DNA of 64,000 bases. Origin: AP-15 sp963833745 (GTDB taxonomy: Bacteria; Pseudomonadota; Alphaproteobacteria; ATCC43930; CGMCC-115725). This document shows, piece after piece, positions 17,184 through 26,096 of this stretch (position 1 is the stretch's first letter; every line of letters starts with the position of its first letter). A model generated the notes under the pieces. It was not told the origin of the DNA. It worked only from the letters and a program-made list of their open reading frames with translations, and did not search any database. The position numbers were made by a program, and so were the translations under genes. The stretch spans positions 248,001 through 312,000 of the forward strand of contig CAWHZD010000003.1 of assembly GCA_963833745.1 (NCBI GenBank). Direction: 5' to 3'.

Positions 17184-17320
17184 AAGCAGCGCAGCGGACC
17201 GAACCGCAGGTCGCGGGGCGGCGGCGCGGCGTAGAATCGGCGGATGCGCTTCGGGAACGCTATGGGGACCCGAGCAGTTTCGCGTATAGAGAGAGTTCCG
17301 ATCGATCGAGGCTGACCGCA

Positions 17321-18887
17321 ATGCATTCCCGCTCCCGTCCGCGCCCTTTGGTCTTGTGCATTCTCGACGGCTGGGGCGAGCGCAGCGGAGCGGCGGACAA
17401 TGCCATCGCGACCGCACACATGCCGATCTGGCACCGGCTGACGGCGCGCTGGCCGCACGCACATCTGCAGGCAAGCGAGCATTATGTCGGGCTCCCCGAC
17501 GGCCAAATGGGAAATTCCGAGGTCGGACACACCAATCTCGGGGCGGGTCGCCTCGTCATGCAGGATTTGCCGCGCATCGATGCGGCGATTGCCTCGGGCG
17601 AGCTGGCGGGGATGGCGGAATTGCGCGAGTTTGTCGCCCGGCTGAAGCGGACCGGGGGCGCCGCACATCTGATGGGGCTGCTGTCGCCCGGCGGCGTGCA
17701 TTCGCACCAGCACCAGATCGCTGCCCTCGCCCGGATCATTGCCGAAGCCGGGGTGCCGGTCGCGGTTCACGCTTTCCTCGACGGGCGCGACACGCCGCCC
17801 AAGGCTGCCTTGTCTTATCTCAAAGACTTTCAAGGCGATCTCATCGGGCTCGACAACCTCCGGATCGCGACGGTTATCGGCCGCTATTTCGCGATGGACC
17901 GCGACAAGCGTTGGGATCGGGTCGAAAAGGCATATCGAACCATCGTCGACGGCGCGGGCAACGCCGCCGCGGACGCAGCGAGCGCGGTGGACGCAGCCTA
18001 TCGTCGCGCTGAAACCGACGAATTTGTCCAGCCGACGGCGATCGGTGGGTATCGCGGGATGCACGACGGCGACGGGCTGCTGATCGCCAATTTTCGTGCC
18101 GACCGGGTGCGCGAGATTGCCGCCGCCTTGCTCGACCCGGATTTTTCGGCTTTCTCGCGCGAACCGCGCGTCGCCTTTGTCGCGGCCCTCGGCCTCGTCG
18201 AATACTCTGCCGAGCTGAACCGCTTTCTCGAAACCCTGTTCCCGCCGGAGGATCTCACCGACACCCTAGGTGAGGTCTTGTCGAAAGCAGGCCTGACGCA
18301 GCTGCGCATCGCCGAGACCGAAAAGTATGCGCACGTCACGTTCTTTTTTAACGGCGGGCGCGAGACCGTCTTTCCCGGCGAAGAGCGCATCCTGGTGCCC
18401 TCGCCAAGAGTTCCCGACCTACGACCTGCAACCCGAAATGTCGGCGATCGAGGTCACCGACAAGGTCGTCGAGGCAATCGACGCCGGCCGCTTCGATATG
18501 ATCGTGCTGAACTACGCCAATGCCGACATGGTCGGGCATACCGGCCGGCTGGACGCCGCGGTCAAGGCGGTCGAAACCATCGACAAATGTCTCGGGCGGG
18601 TGGCGGCAGCAGTCGAAAAGGCCGGCGGCACTCTCGTCGTCACCGCCGATCACGGCAATGCCGAGATGATGCGCGACCCGAAAACCGGCGAGCCGCACAC
18701 CGCGCACACCTTGAACCCGGTGCCGTTTCTGGTCGTCAACCCGCCGGCTGCGGCAGCTGTCCTTGAAGACGGGTGCCTCGCCGATGTCGCGCCGACCTTG
18801 CTCGACCTCCTCGACCTCGACAAGCCGGCCGCGATGACCGGACATTCGTTGATACGGCTGCAGGAGAATTGGCTCAGCGCCAACTAG
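17321..18887 (+). pseudogene. gpmI: Cofactor-independent phosphoglycerate mutase, one-base frameshift
   Basis: Glycolytic interconversion of 3- and 2-phosphoglycerate using two manganese ions. The start is the ATG at 17321 (PRPLVLCILDGWGERSGAAD). GQMGNSEVGHTNLGAGR contains the phosphorylated serine; later blocks are GGVHSHQHQI, DGRDTPPKAA, IGRYFAMDRDKRWDRVEKAY and NFRADRVREI. At about 18413-18416 one surplus base breaks the frame. Removing a G gives VPSPRVPTYDLQPEMSA, the expected sequence, and the rest (NYANADMVGHTG, TADHGNAEMM) continues in the new frame. The repaired protein has 521 residues, normal length. For a central metabolic gene, a sequence error is at least as likely as a true mutation. 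Confidence 0.9.
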
Positions 18888-18975
18888 TCACAGTCTGCAC
18901 CGACCTTGATTATCGACCGGGCCGGCGGATATCATTCACCGCTCGCCGAAATCGGGGCAATCACAGGGTGCGTGG

Positions 18976-20262
18976 ATGAGACGGTTGGGGTTGATTGCGG
19001 CAACCGCCGCGGCAGTATTGGCTTTTTCATTACGGCAAGACATTGGTGTTGCTGCACCAAATTCTTCAGAAGCTTACAAAGAACTTAATCTGTTTGGTGA
19101 GGTGTTCGAAGATATACGGGCCGATTACGCCGGCAAGGTCGATGACGACGCATTGATGGAATTGGCGATAAACGGCATGTTGACCTCGCTCGACCCGCAC
19201 TCGAATTACTTGAATACAAAAAATTTCGACGACATGAAGGTGCAGACCCGCGGCGAGTTCGGCGGGCTTGGCATCGAAGTGTCGATGGAGAACGGTCTTG
19301 TCAAGGTCGTCTCGCCGATCGACGACACGCCGGCGGCGCGGGCCGGGCTGAAACCCGGCGATATGATCACTCAGCTGGACGGCCAGGCCGTCCAAGGGAT
19401 GACCTTGCCTCAGGCGGTCGAAAAGATGCGGGGGCCGATCAACAGCGACATCAAGCTGACGATCCAACGCAAGGGTCGTGACCCCTTCGACGTAAAGCTG
19501 ACCCGCGCGACGATCCGCATTCAATCCGTTCGCTCGCATCTCGTCGGCGACGACATTGGCTATATCCGGATCACCTCGTTCAACGAGCAGACCGATGTCG
19601 GGCTCAACAACGCGATGAAGAACATCAAGCAGCAGGCCGGCGACAAACTGCGCGGGATCGTTCTCGATTTGCGCAACAACCCCGGCGGGCTGCTCGATCA
19701 GGCGGTCGCCGTCTCCGATGCGTTTCTCGACAAAGGGGAGATCGTCTCGACGCGCGGCCGGCTTGCCGACGACGCGCAGCGCTACGATGCCCGCCCGGGT
19801 GACGTCGCAGCCGGCCTGCCGATAGCGGTGCTGATCAACGGCGGATCCGCCTCGGCCAGCGAGATCGTCGCCGGCGCGTTGCAGGATCATCACCGCGCGA
19901 TCCTGCTCGGCACGCGCTCGTTCGGCAAGGGCTCGGTGCAGACGATCATCCCGCTGCCGGGGCATGGCGCGATGCGACTGACGACAGCGCGCTACTACAC
20001 GCCCTCGGGTCGTTCGATCCAGGCCAAGGGGATCGAGCCCGACATCATCGTCGAGGCGGCGAAGATCGAAGCGCCGCCCGATAAGAAGGGGGCGAAGGCT
20101 GCCGCCATCTCCGATACCAAGACCGATGATTCCGGGGACGAGGCCGACGCGATGAGTTCGGTGGACCCGACGATCATGGGGACCCCAGCCGATTATCAGC
20201 TGACGCGGGGCGTCGACATGCTGCGTGGCATGGCGCTGTACAACGGGCGCATGGTCAACTGA
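18976..20262 (+). CDS. ctpA: Carboxy-terminal processing protease (S41 family)
   Basis: 428-residue periplasmic serine protease with a signal peptide (LGLIAATAAAVLAFSLRQDI). A PDZ domain lies at about residues 85-165 (GGLGIEVSMENGLVKVVSPI, then AGLKPGDMITQLDGQ). The protease core carries the Ser-Lys dyad: Ser in NGGSASASEIVAGAL and Lys in TRSFGKGSVQTIIPL. A C-terminal tail includes an acidic, low-complexity linker. It processes periplasmic proteins at their C-termini. It starts 88 bases after gpmI. Related genomes often have an EnvC-type hydrolase activator between the two, which is absent here. Confidence 0.94.
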   Translation: MRRLGLIAATAAAVLAFSLRQDIGVAAPNSSEAYKELNLFGEVFEDIRADYAGKVDDDALMELAINGMLTSLDPHSNYLNTKNFDDMKVQTRGEFGGLGIEVSMENGLVKVVSPIDDTPAARAGLKPGDMITQLDGQAVQGMTLPQAVEKMRGPINSDIKLTIQRKGRDPFDVKLTRATIRIQSVRSHLVGDDIGYIRITSFNEQTDVGLNNAMKNIKQQAGDKLRGIVLDLRNNPGGLLDQAVAVSDAFLDKGEIVSTRGRLADDAQRYDARPGDVAAGLPIAVLINGGSASASEIVAGALQDHHRAILLGTRSFGKGSVQTIIPLPGHGAMRLTTARYYTPSGRSIQAKGIEPDIIVEAAKIEAPPDKKGAKAAAISDTKTDDSGDEADAMSSVDPTIMGTPADYQLTRGVDMLRGMALYNGRMVN

Positions 20263-20302
20263 GGAAGGCAGCGACGGCGCCGGATGGGCGGGGGGCGCAT
20301 TG

Positions 20303-20800
20303 ATGCGGCAAAACCCGGAAACGACGCGCTACCGGCAGTGTGTCGGCATCATGCTGATGAACGGGTACGGCCATGTCCTTGTCGCCCGCCGCGCCGATAT
20401 GCCGACGGCGCCGGCCTGGCAGATGCCGCAGGGCGGTATCGATTGGGAAGAAACCCCGCGCGAGGCGGCAATGCGCGAGCTTGAAGAGGAAATCGGCACC
20501 AGGAAGGCCGAGATCGTCGTCGAGAGCCGAGGCTGGATGACCTACGACTTTCCCTTAGCAGTCGCCGGCCGGGTATGGGGTGGGCGCTTTCGCGGGCAGC
20601 GCCAAAAATGGTTTCTGATGCGGTTTACCGGGTGTGACGCGGATATCGACCTGGGGTCCAGGCATGCGGAATTCGACGCCTTCCGCTGGGTCGATCCCGA
20701 GGAGCTGCCCCAACTGATCGTCGCGTTTAAGCGCCAGCTTTACAATGATGTGCTGACCGAATTTCGCGCCCACTGCCGGGCGGCCTGGCAAGGCGGCTGA
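20303..20800 (+). CDS. rppH: RNA pyrophosphohydrolase
   Basis: 165-residue Nudix hydrolase that removes pyrophosphate from the 5' end of mRNAs, starting their decay, and may also hydrolyse dinucleoside polyphosphates. The Nudix box is complete (GGIDWEETPREAAMRELEEE followed by IG). RRADMPTAPAWQMPQGG before it and QRQKWFLMRF after it are typical of the RppH/YgdP group. It follows ctpA by 40 bases, probably in one operon. Five bases separate its stop from that of the convergent ribokinase. Confidence 0.95.
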   Translation: MRQNPETTRYRQCVGIMLMNGYGHVLVARRADMPTAPAWQMPQGGIDWEETPREAAMRELEEEIGTRKAEIVVESRGWMTYDFPLAVAGRVWGGRFRGQRQKWFLMRFTGCDADIDLGSRHAEFDAFRWVDPEELPQLIVAFKRQLYNDVLTEFRAHCRAAWQGG

Positions 20801-20805
20801 AGCAC

Positions 20806-21687
20806 TCATCGTTGCGGCAGCCGCGCCATCGCCGCGTCGATCGCCGCCGCATCCGGCATTGCGCTCTGCGCCCCGCGCGCAAGACAGGCGAGCCCGCCGG
20901 CGACACACGCCCGCCGCAACCCGGCTTCGAGAGACGCGCCAAGATCGAGGGCGGCCGCCAACACGCCGACGAAGGTGTCGCCGGCGCCGGTTGTGTCGAC
21001 GGGCACGATCGGCAACGCCGGCACCGAGAATGTCGTGCCATCCGCCAGATAGGCGATGGCGCCGCCCGCCCCGCGGGTGACGACGAGCCCTTGGCGCAGC
21101 AGGCCGGCCACCCGCGCCGGACCAGACCCGAGAGCCGCCGCCTCTCCTTCGTTGGCGACGACCAGATCAATGTCGCGCAACAAATCCGAATCGATCGGCA
21201 GCGCCGGCGCCAGGTTCAGCACGCAGCGCCCGCCGCGCGCGCGCACCCGCCGGGTCATGCCGGCGGTTTCGCCGGGCGGCACCTCCATCTGGGCGACGAG
21301 CATGGTGTCGGGGCGCAGCAGCTCTTCCGGTATGTCGTCGCAGCGCACGCCAGTGTTGGCGCCGGATGCGACCGCGATCAGGTTCTCCCCGCCATCCGCT
21401 ACCATGATCAAGGCACAGCCGGTCGGCTGGTCGGCCGTCCGCACCAGCCGGGTGTCGATCCCGGCCCGCCGCAGCGGGTCGAGCGCCACCGCGGCGAAGG
21501 CGTCGCGGCCCACCGCGCCAGCCATCACGACCTCGGCCCCGCCGCGCCGCGCCGCCACCGCCTGGTTGGCGCCTTTTCCGCCGGGAAGCAGCGCGTAATC
21601 TCCGCCCAGCACGGTCTCGCCCGGCTTCGGCAGTTGCGGGACCGGAACGATCACGTCGACATTGATCGAGCCGAAGACCAAAATCAT
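20806..21687 (-). CDS. rbsK: Ribokinase-like PfkB sugar kinase
   Basis: 293-residue PfkB-family kinase. ILVFGSINVDVIVPVPQLPK at the start and LLPGGKGANQAVAARRGG are the ribokinase signature, and DTTGAGDTFVGVLAAAL near residue 245 holds the catalytic Asp and anion hole. The ATG at 21687 follows GGAGAGAGA. It faces rppH and is divergent from an isochorismatase-like hydrolase and an HpcH aldolase. That context suggests the physiological sugar may not be ribose. Confidence 0.88.
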   Translation of the reverse strand: MILVFGSINVDVIVPVPQLPKPGETVLGGDYALLPGGKGANQAVAARRGGAEVVMAGAVGRDAFAAVALDPLRRAGIDTRLVRTADQPTGCALIMVADGGENLIAVASGANTGVRCDDIPEELLRPDTMLVAQMEVPPGETAGMTRRVRARGGRCVLNLAPALPIDSDLLRDIDLVVANEGEAAALGSGPARVAGLLRQGLVVTRGAGGAIAYLADGTTFSVPALPIVPVDTTGAGDTFVGVLAAALDLGASLEAGLRRACVAGGLACLARGAQSAMPDAAAIDAAMARLPQR

Positions 21688-21734
21688 GCGGTACTCTCTC
21701 TCCGGCACCGCAGGCGGCGGGCCAAACAGGGAGC

Positions 21735-22448
21735 ATGCCGATGAAACTGAACGGCGCAACCATCCCCGACCAAATCGTCGAGCGGGTCACAGCGCGGCGC
21801 GGCGGCGAGCATTGCTTTGCCGACCTCGACCCGGCGCGCACCGCACTCGTCGTCATCGACCTGCAGCACGCCTTTATGACCGACGGGGTGGGGCATGCGG
21901 TATGCCCGGCGGCGCGCGACATCGTCCCCGCGGTCAACCGGCTGGCGGCAGCGGTGCGCCGGTCGGGCGGCGGGGTTTTCTGGATCCGGATGACGCACGA
22001 CCAGCGCTGCCTCGACGAGTGGTCGGTGGCGCACGAGATGGCCTCGCCTGAAATGCGCGAAAAACGGGTCGCCGCCCTCTCCGAGGGGACACTCGGTCAT
22101 CAGCTGTGGCCCGATCTCGACCTGCGCCCCGAAGACGAGATCGTCAACAAATACCGCTACAGCGCCTTTATGCCGGGGACCTCGGAACTGCCCGAGCGGT
22201 TGCGGGCGCGCGGCTTCGACACCGTGCTGATCACTGGAACCGTCACCAACGTCTGCTGCGAAAGCTCGGCGCGCGACGCCAACATGGCCAACTTTCGCAC
22301 GATCATGGTCAGCGACGGCAACGCCGCGGGGACCCAGGAGGAGCACGACGCTTCGCTGACTGCCTTCTACAACGCCTTCGGCGACGTCATGGACACCGAG
22401 ATGATCATCGAGCGTCTCCAGCGAAGGCGGCCGGCGCGCGCCGCCTGA
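21735..22448 (+). CDS. Isochorismatase-like amidohydrolase
   Basis: 237-residue cysteine hydrolase. TALVVIDLQHAFMTDGVGHA carries the catalytic Asp, NKYRYSAFMPGTSEL the conserved Lys, and LITGTVTNVCCESSARDANM the nucleophile Cys with the family cis-peptide Val-Thr. The long N-terminal extension and the CCESSARDA block resemble the ureidoacrylate amidohydrolase and biuret hydrolase group. The next gene (HpcH/HpaI aldolase) is 29 bases downstream on the same strand, so the pair probably acts on one small carbon-nitrogen substrate. Exact substrate unknown. Confidence 0.83.
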   Translation: MPMKLNGATIPDQIVERVTARRGGEHCFADLDPARTALVVIDLQHAFMTDGVGHAVCPAARDIVPAVNRLAAAVRRSGGGVFWIRMTHDQRCLDEWSVAHEMASPEMREKRVAALSEGTLGHQLWPDLDLRPEDEIVNKYRYSAFMPGTSELPERLRARGFDTVLITGTVTNVCCESSARDANMANFRTIMVSDGNAAGTQEEHDASLTAFYNAFGDVMDTEMIIERLQRRRPARAA

Positions 22449-22477
22449 CGGAACACCCTGCGGTAGGAAAAGGCATC

Positions 22478-23269
22478 ATGAGAGAGAACCGGGTAAAGCG
22501 CATCCTGCAGGAGGGCGGCTTGGCGCTCGGGACCCATGTCGGCGGCATCCCCGACCCGCAGATCGTCGAGATCATCGGGCTCGCCGGGTTCGATGCCGCC
22601 TTTATCGACATGGAGCACACGAGCTTCGATCTGCACGACGTGCAGGCGATGGTTATGGCGGCCGAGCGTGCCGGCATCACCCCGATCGTGCGCACCCCAG
22701 GCTTTGACCCGGCGTTTATCCTGCGCCTCCTCGACATGGGCGTGCAGGGCATCCAGGTGCCGCATGTCGGCAGCGCCGAAATGGCCCGTGCCGCGGTCAC
22801 GGCGGTGCGCTATCCGCCGCAGGGCGAGCGTGGCATGGCCGCCGGCAGCCGCGCCGCCGAATACGGCCGCATCCCGCTGGTCGAGCACATGGCGCAATCC
22901 AACCGCGAGATCCTGCTCGCCTGCATGATCGAGGACATCGAAGCGGTCGAGCGCATCGACGAGATCGCCGCGGTCGAGGGTGTCGACCTGTTGGCGGTGG
23001 GCCCGTCGGATCTGTCGCGCTCGCTCGGGGTCAGCGGCCACCCCGATCATCCGCGGCTGGTGGCGGCAATCGACCGGGTGCGCGAGGCGGCGAAAAAGAG
23101 CGCCGGCGCGCGCTTGGCGTTGCCGTTGAACCACGCCGCCTTTCCGCGCACCGCCGCTCAGCTCAAAGCGCTCGGCGCCGGCTACACCAACTGCGCCCCG
23201 ACCCCGGAAGCACGGCTGCTGAAATCGATGCGCGAGCAGGCCGAGGAGGCGCGCAAGCACCTCGCCTAA
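22478..23269 (+). CDS. HpcH/HpaI-family aldolase
   Basis: 263-residue class II pyruvate aldolase-type TIM barrel. It starts at MRENRVKRILQEGGLALGTH after TAGGAAAAGG. AAFIDMEHTSFDLHDVQAMV carries the acid residues and VRTPGFDPAFILRLLDMGVQ the substrate-binding Arg. GIQVPHVGS, GERGMAAGSRAAEYG, CMIEDIEAVERIDEI and LAVGPSDLSRSLG complete the family signature. It probably splits a 2-keto-4-hydroxy acid to pyruvate and an aldehyde. It is co-oriented with the isochorismatase-like gene. Confidence 0.87.
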   Translation: MRENRVKRILQEGGLALGTHVGGIPDPQIVEIIGLAGFDAAFIDMEHTSFDLHDVQAMVMAAERAGITPIVRTPGFDPAFILRLLDMGVQGIQVPHVGSAEMARAAVTAVRYPPQGERGMAAGSRAAEYGRIPLVEHMAQSNREILLACMIEDIEAVERIDEIAAVEGVDLLAVGPSDLSRSLGVSGHPDHPRLVAAIDRVREAAKKSAGARLALPLNHAAFPRTAAQLKALGAGYTNCAPTPEARLLKSMREQAEEARKHLA

Positions 23270-23740
23270 CTCAGGCTGCCGGCGACCCGCGCTGCAGCCT
23301 CGGCAGGGTGCAGCTTTAAATATACTGCTGCTTCTGCAGCAAATCAGCAGCAGAAAATCCCGCATTGGTTGCCCCGGCGGCGCCGGCGCATGGGCGGCCA
23401 ATAGGATCGCGGAACCACCCCTCCGCCCGTCGCGTCCCTGTTTCGCATGTTTTATCGCGCCGCGATCAGCCATGCTCGCCCTAACGACAATCTCGCAACG
23501 CGCTCACAGGCGCCGATGCCGACGAGGGTACAATGCGACTACGGCGATTATGTGATTGTTACTATATAGCAAGCGCCGCATTACCGGCGCGAAACGATGT
23601 CCCGATCAAACCGCTCCCGCGCTCCTTGAGCTTAGCGTTTAACCGAGGACTTCAAACGCTGATATAAAGTTGTGCGACAAAGCGGAAGTGCGGGCGACAG
23701 TCAAAACCCAACATCTCGATTTGTCCATTTCTGTATTACA
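23270..23740. other. Gene-free stretch with a small hairpin
   Basis: About 470 bases with no supportable gene. At 23326-23341 TGCTGC-TTCT-GCAGCA forms a perfect six-base-pair hairpin beside an AT-rich patch. It could help end the upstream transcript but lacks a T tract. Composition becomes more AT-rich toward the next gene pair. Confidence 0.45.
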
Positions 23741-23965
23741 ATGGCGAACATGAACACCGGGCCATCACAGCCGGAGGACCTCGCTAGCCTCTACCACCGC
23801 GCCTTCGCCGAGCATGGCGCGCGCGCGCTGTGGAACAAGCGCGAGCTTGAGGCGCCGACCCCAGCGGATGCTCTGGTCGTCGCCCGCGCCCTGCGCGTCG
23901 AGGGCAACCGCGAAGCCCGGTACCTGGCGGAACAGATCGAGCGAGCCTGCCGTGCCGCTCTCTAG
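23741..23965 (+). CDS. Small partner protein of a nucleotidyltransferase (possible antitoxin)
   Basis: 74-residue, mostly helical, charged protein (EDLASLYHRAFAEHGARALW, then ARALRVEGNREARYLAEQIE). I do not recognise its family. The next gene begins inside its last codons (14-base overlap), so the two are translationally coupled. A short gene directly before a nucleotidyltransferase-fold gene is the layout of several two-gene toxin-antitoxin modules, which is the only basis for the suggestion. An alternative ATG lies at 23750. Confidence 0.5.
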   Translation: MANMNTGPSQPEDLASLYHRAFAEHGARALWNKRELEAPTPADALVVARALRVEGNREARYLAEQIERACRAAL

Positions 23966-24773
23966 GATTCAAACCGACATCCTCCGCCTGCTGGCGGCGC
24001 ACCGCGACCCGGAAAGCTATGTCGCCGGCGCGTCGCCCCTAAACCGGGAGGCGCCGCGCATCTCTGCCGACATCGACGTGTTTCACGACCGCGAGGAGCG
24101 GGTTGCAGCGGCGGCGTTGAGCGACGCGCAAACGCTCGCGGCGGCGGGCTACGGGGTTTCGTGGCTTCGGCAACTGCCGCTGATGTACACCGCCGAGGTC
24201 ACGCTAGGCGACGCCGGCACCCGCCTTGAATGGGTGACTGACAGCGATTACCGTTACTTCCCGACGATGCCGGATGAGACTTACGGCTATGTCCTGCATC
24301 CCGTTGACCTTGCCATGAACAAGGTCATGGCCGCCGCCGGGCGGCGCGAGCTGCGCGACATCGTCGATCTCGTGACGGTTCACGAAACCATTCTCCCGCT
24401 CGGAGCCGTCATCTGGGCGGCGGTTGAAAAATCGCCCGGCTTCACGCCGGAGGGGCTGATTGCCGAAATCCGGCGCAACGCCAACTATCCCGCCGCCGAC
24501 TGGCGCGCCTTGCAAAGCAGCGAACCGCTCGACCCAAAAGACATCACCGCGCGCCTCCGCGCGGCGCTCGACGACGCCGAAGCGTTTGTCGCGCGGATGC
24601 CCACGGACAAAATCGGGCTGCTGTTTTTGCAGGGCGGCGAAGTCGTGCAGCCCGACCCCGACCAACTCGCCGACTATCAAACTCATGCCGGACAGCGGCG
24701 GGGGCAATGGCCGGACAGCCCCGAAATCAGGGCCGCCATGTTCGAGCGTTACAACGAGAAACCAAGCCCTTAA
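23952..24773 (+). CDS. Nucleotidyltransferase-fold protein, possible AbiEii-like toxin
   Basis: 273-residue protein from a GTG that overlaps the upstream small gene. YVAGASPLNREAPRISADID followed by VFHD fits the nucleotidyltransferase pattern of a small Gly/Ser loop followed by Asp-x-Asp catalytic residues. HPVDLAMNKVMAAAGRRELR, followed by DIVDL, matches the conserved Lys and Arg/Asp helix of AbiEii/AbiGii-type and related enzymes. Members of the fold modify tRNA or proteins with nucleotides and often act as toxins. The substrate is unknown; an antibiotic-modifying or orphan enzyme is possible. The stop overlaps that of the convergent secreted orphan by four bases. Confidence 0.65.
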   Translation: MPLSRIQTDILRLLAAHRDPESYVAGASPLNREAPRISADIDVFHDREERVAAAALSDAQTLAAAGYGVSWLRQLPLMYTAEVTLGDAGTRLEWVTDSDYRYFPTMPDETYGYVLHPVDLAMNKVMAAAGRRELRDIVDLVTVHETILPLGAVIWAAVEKSPGFTPEGLIAEIRRNANYPAADWRALQSSEPLDPKDITARLRAALDDAEAFVARMPTDKIGLLFLQGGEVVQPDPDQLADYQTHAGQRRGQWPDSPEIRAAMFERYNEKPSP

Positions 24774-25216
24774 GGGCGTTCAGCCGTACGTTCTGCCGGT
24801 AGGGGCGTCCCGCTGGTCGAGACCCGTCCAATTAACCTCCCCCGCTTGCAGATCTTCTCCCCGGCGCGGTTTCCACGATCCAGCACAAAACAGAACATAC
24901 AACCTTTCAAGCTCCACCTGCCGTGGTTATCCCCCCAGCCCACGTAAATGTGAACGGGACTTTCACTTGACCAAAACGAGGCTCCGTAGATACTTTTCAT
25001 ATCCAACGTACCGTCGACGTGATATACTATAGTAAAGGTGCTTTGCCCATCTTCATTCAATGAGTGCACGGGCGTCTCAAGGGGTGGCCCCTGGCACGAA
25101 GCTGACTGTGGGACGCTAGAGGTTCCCTGCTGCTGTGCGGTGCCCGAACTCAATGCGAAGAGTAGGAGTCCTGACACAACTATTGTTATGAAAGCGGTGC
25201 TAGCCATACGACGCAT
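24770..25216 (-). CDS. Secreted hypothetical protein
   Basis: 148 residues, unrecognised. The N-terminus (RRMASTAFITIVVSGLLLFA followed by LSSGTAQQQ) is a good signal peptide. The mature part has SASCQGPPLETPVHSLNEDG, an extended region with aromatic residues (IVYHVDGTLDMKSIYGASFW) and two cysteines near GCMFCFV. The last 25 residues look like random basic sequence, so the true C-terminus may be altered. The gene is more AT-rich than average. Its stop overlaps that of the nucleotidyltransferase gene. Confidence 0.45.
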   Translation of the reverse strand: MRRMASTAFITIVVSGLLLFALSSGTAQQQGTSSVPQSASCQGPPLETPVHSLNEDGQSTFTIVYHVDGTLDMKSIYGASFWSSESPVHIYVGWGDNHGRWSLKGCMFCFVLDRGNRAGEKICKRGRLIGRVSTSGTPLPAERTAERP

Positions 25217-25533
25217 GCCCGTGCTTCGCTTTTGCTGTCAGAATGGTGCAGGCTGCGGACTTTCCATAGACCCGGTTATGGTCCTGGGCTGCTGGGTGGC
25301 GAGGCGAGCGGCGCGGCGGACCATTACGGCCAGCGAGGCCGCCGGCGACGCGGGCGGGGGGTGTTGGCGGCGAGGCCGGCCGCGTGAAAGATCTTCTTGA
25401 TGCCGCGGGCGAGATGAGCCTTCGCGGTAGACGGTGCGCGCGCGGCGCGCGCAGGTCGGGTGGACACCGCGGGCCGGCGTGGCCACTGTACCCGCACAAC
25501 CTTTCGGGCGCACGGGGCCACGCTGCTCCGGTG
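25217..25533. other. Intergenic stretch, nothing recognised
   Basis: About 320 GC-rich bases between two minus-strand genes. Frames here read as Arg/Pro/Ala-rich peptides without motifs. I see no RNA gene or strong hairpin. Confidence 0.4.
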
Positions 25534-25995
25534 CTAAAGTTGGCGGCGCTGGTTGCGGCGGCGCAGCGCCCAATACCACCACGCCAGCGCCAGCAGCACG
25601 ATCAGGGCGCCGAGCACGACGGCCGGCGGGATCCGGCTCTGCTGCCGTGGTTGGCCGGGACCGCCGACGCGGATCATCACGCGCGCGACCTCGCTCTTGG
25701 TGCGGGCCTCCGCACTCCACAACCCGTCGCGATCGGCGGGGAAGACGTATTTGCCGTCCGCATCGGTGCGGCCGGTCTCGACCGGGGTGCGCGGATCGCC
25801 GGGTGCAAAGACCTTGACCTCGGCATTCGCCATCGGCTTGCCGTCCGTCGTCGCGAATTGCGCCGTCACCTCATGGGTGGCGAAGAGGTCGAACGCACGC
25901 GCCGGCAATTCGGCGAGCCCCCACACCAATACGATCAACAAAATTGCGGCGGCGCACCGCGCGAGAGCCGGGAATCGGCAAAGAAAAGCGCTCAT
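25534..25995 (-). CDS. Membrane-anchored protein with carboxypeptidase-regulatory-like fold
   Basis: 153 residues from MSAFLCRFPALARCAAAILL, a signal peptide or N-terminal anchor ending near LPARAFDLF. The periplasmic part (THEVTAQFATTDGKPMANAE, then VKVFAPGD and TDADGKYVFPADRDGLWSAE) has the pattern of a transthyretin-like or carboxypeptidase-regulatory beta domain, also seen in metal-uptake accessory proteins. A C-terminal membrane helix (AVVLGALIVLLALAWWYW) precedes a basic tail. Similar small proteins accompany nickel/cobalt transporters, but none is adjacent. Role unknown. Confidence 0.6.
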   Translation of the reverse strand: MSAFLCRFPALARCAAAILLIVLVWGLAELPARAFDLFATHEVTAQFATTDGKPMANAEVKVFAPGDPRTPVETGRTDADGKYVFPADRDGLWSAEARTKSEVARVMIRVGGPGQPRQQSRIPPAVVLGALIVLLALAWWYWALRRRNQRRQL

Positions 25996-26096
25996 CCCAT
26001 CAGCATAGCGATCTTTCGCGCCCACGCCATGGGCACCCGCCAAGCCATCTTGCCGGTCGACCACCGCCGTGGCAAAAGCCGGGTGACGGAGGGGCG

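Noticed and set aside
15987..17474. 495-codon minus-strand frame
   Set aside because: Antisense to the MFS transporter and the start of gpmI; polar, low-complexity product.
25238..25720. 160-codon minus-strand frame
   Set aside because: Overlaps the better-supported membrane protein in another frame and reads as low-complexity Arg/Pro/Ala.
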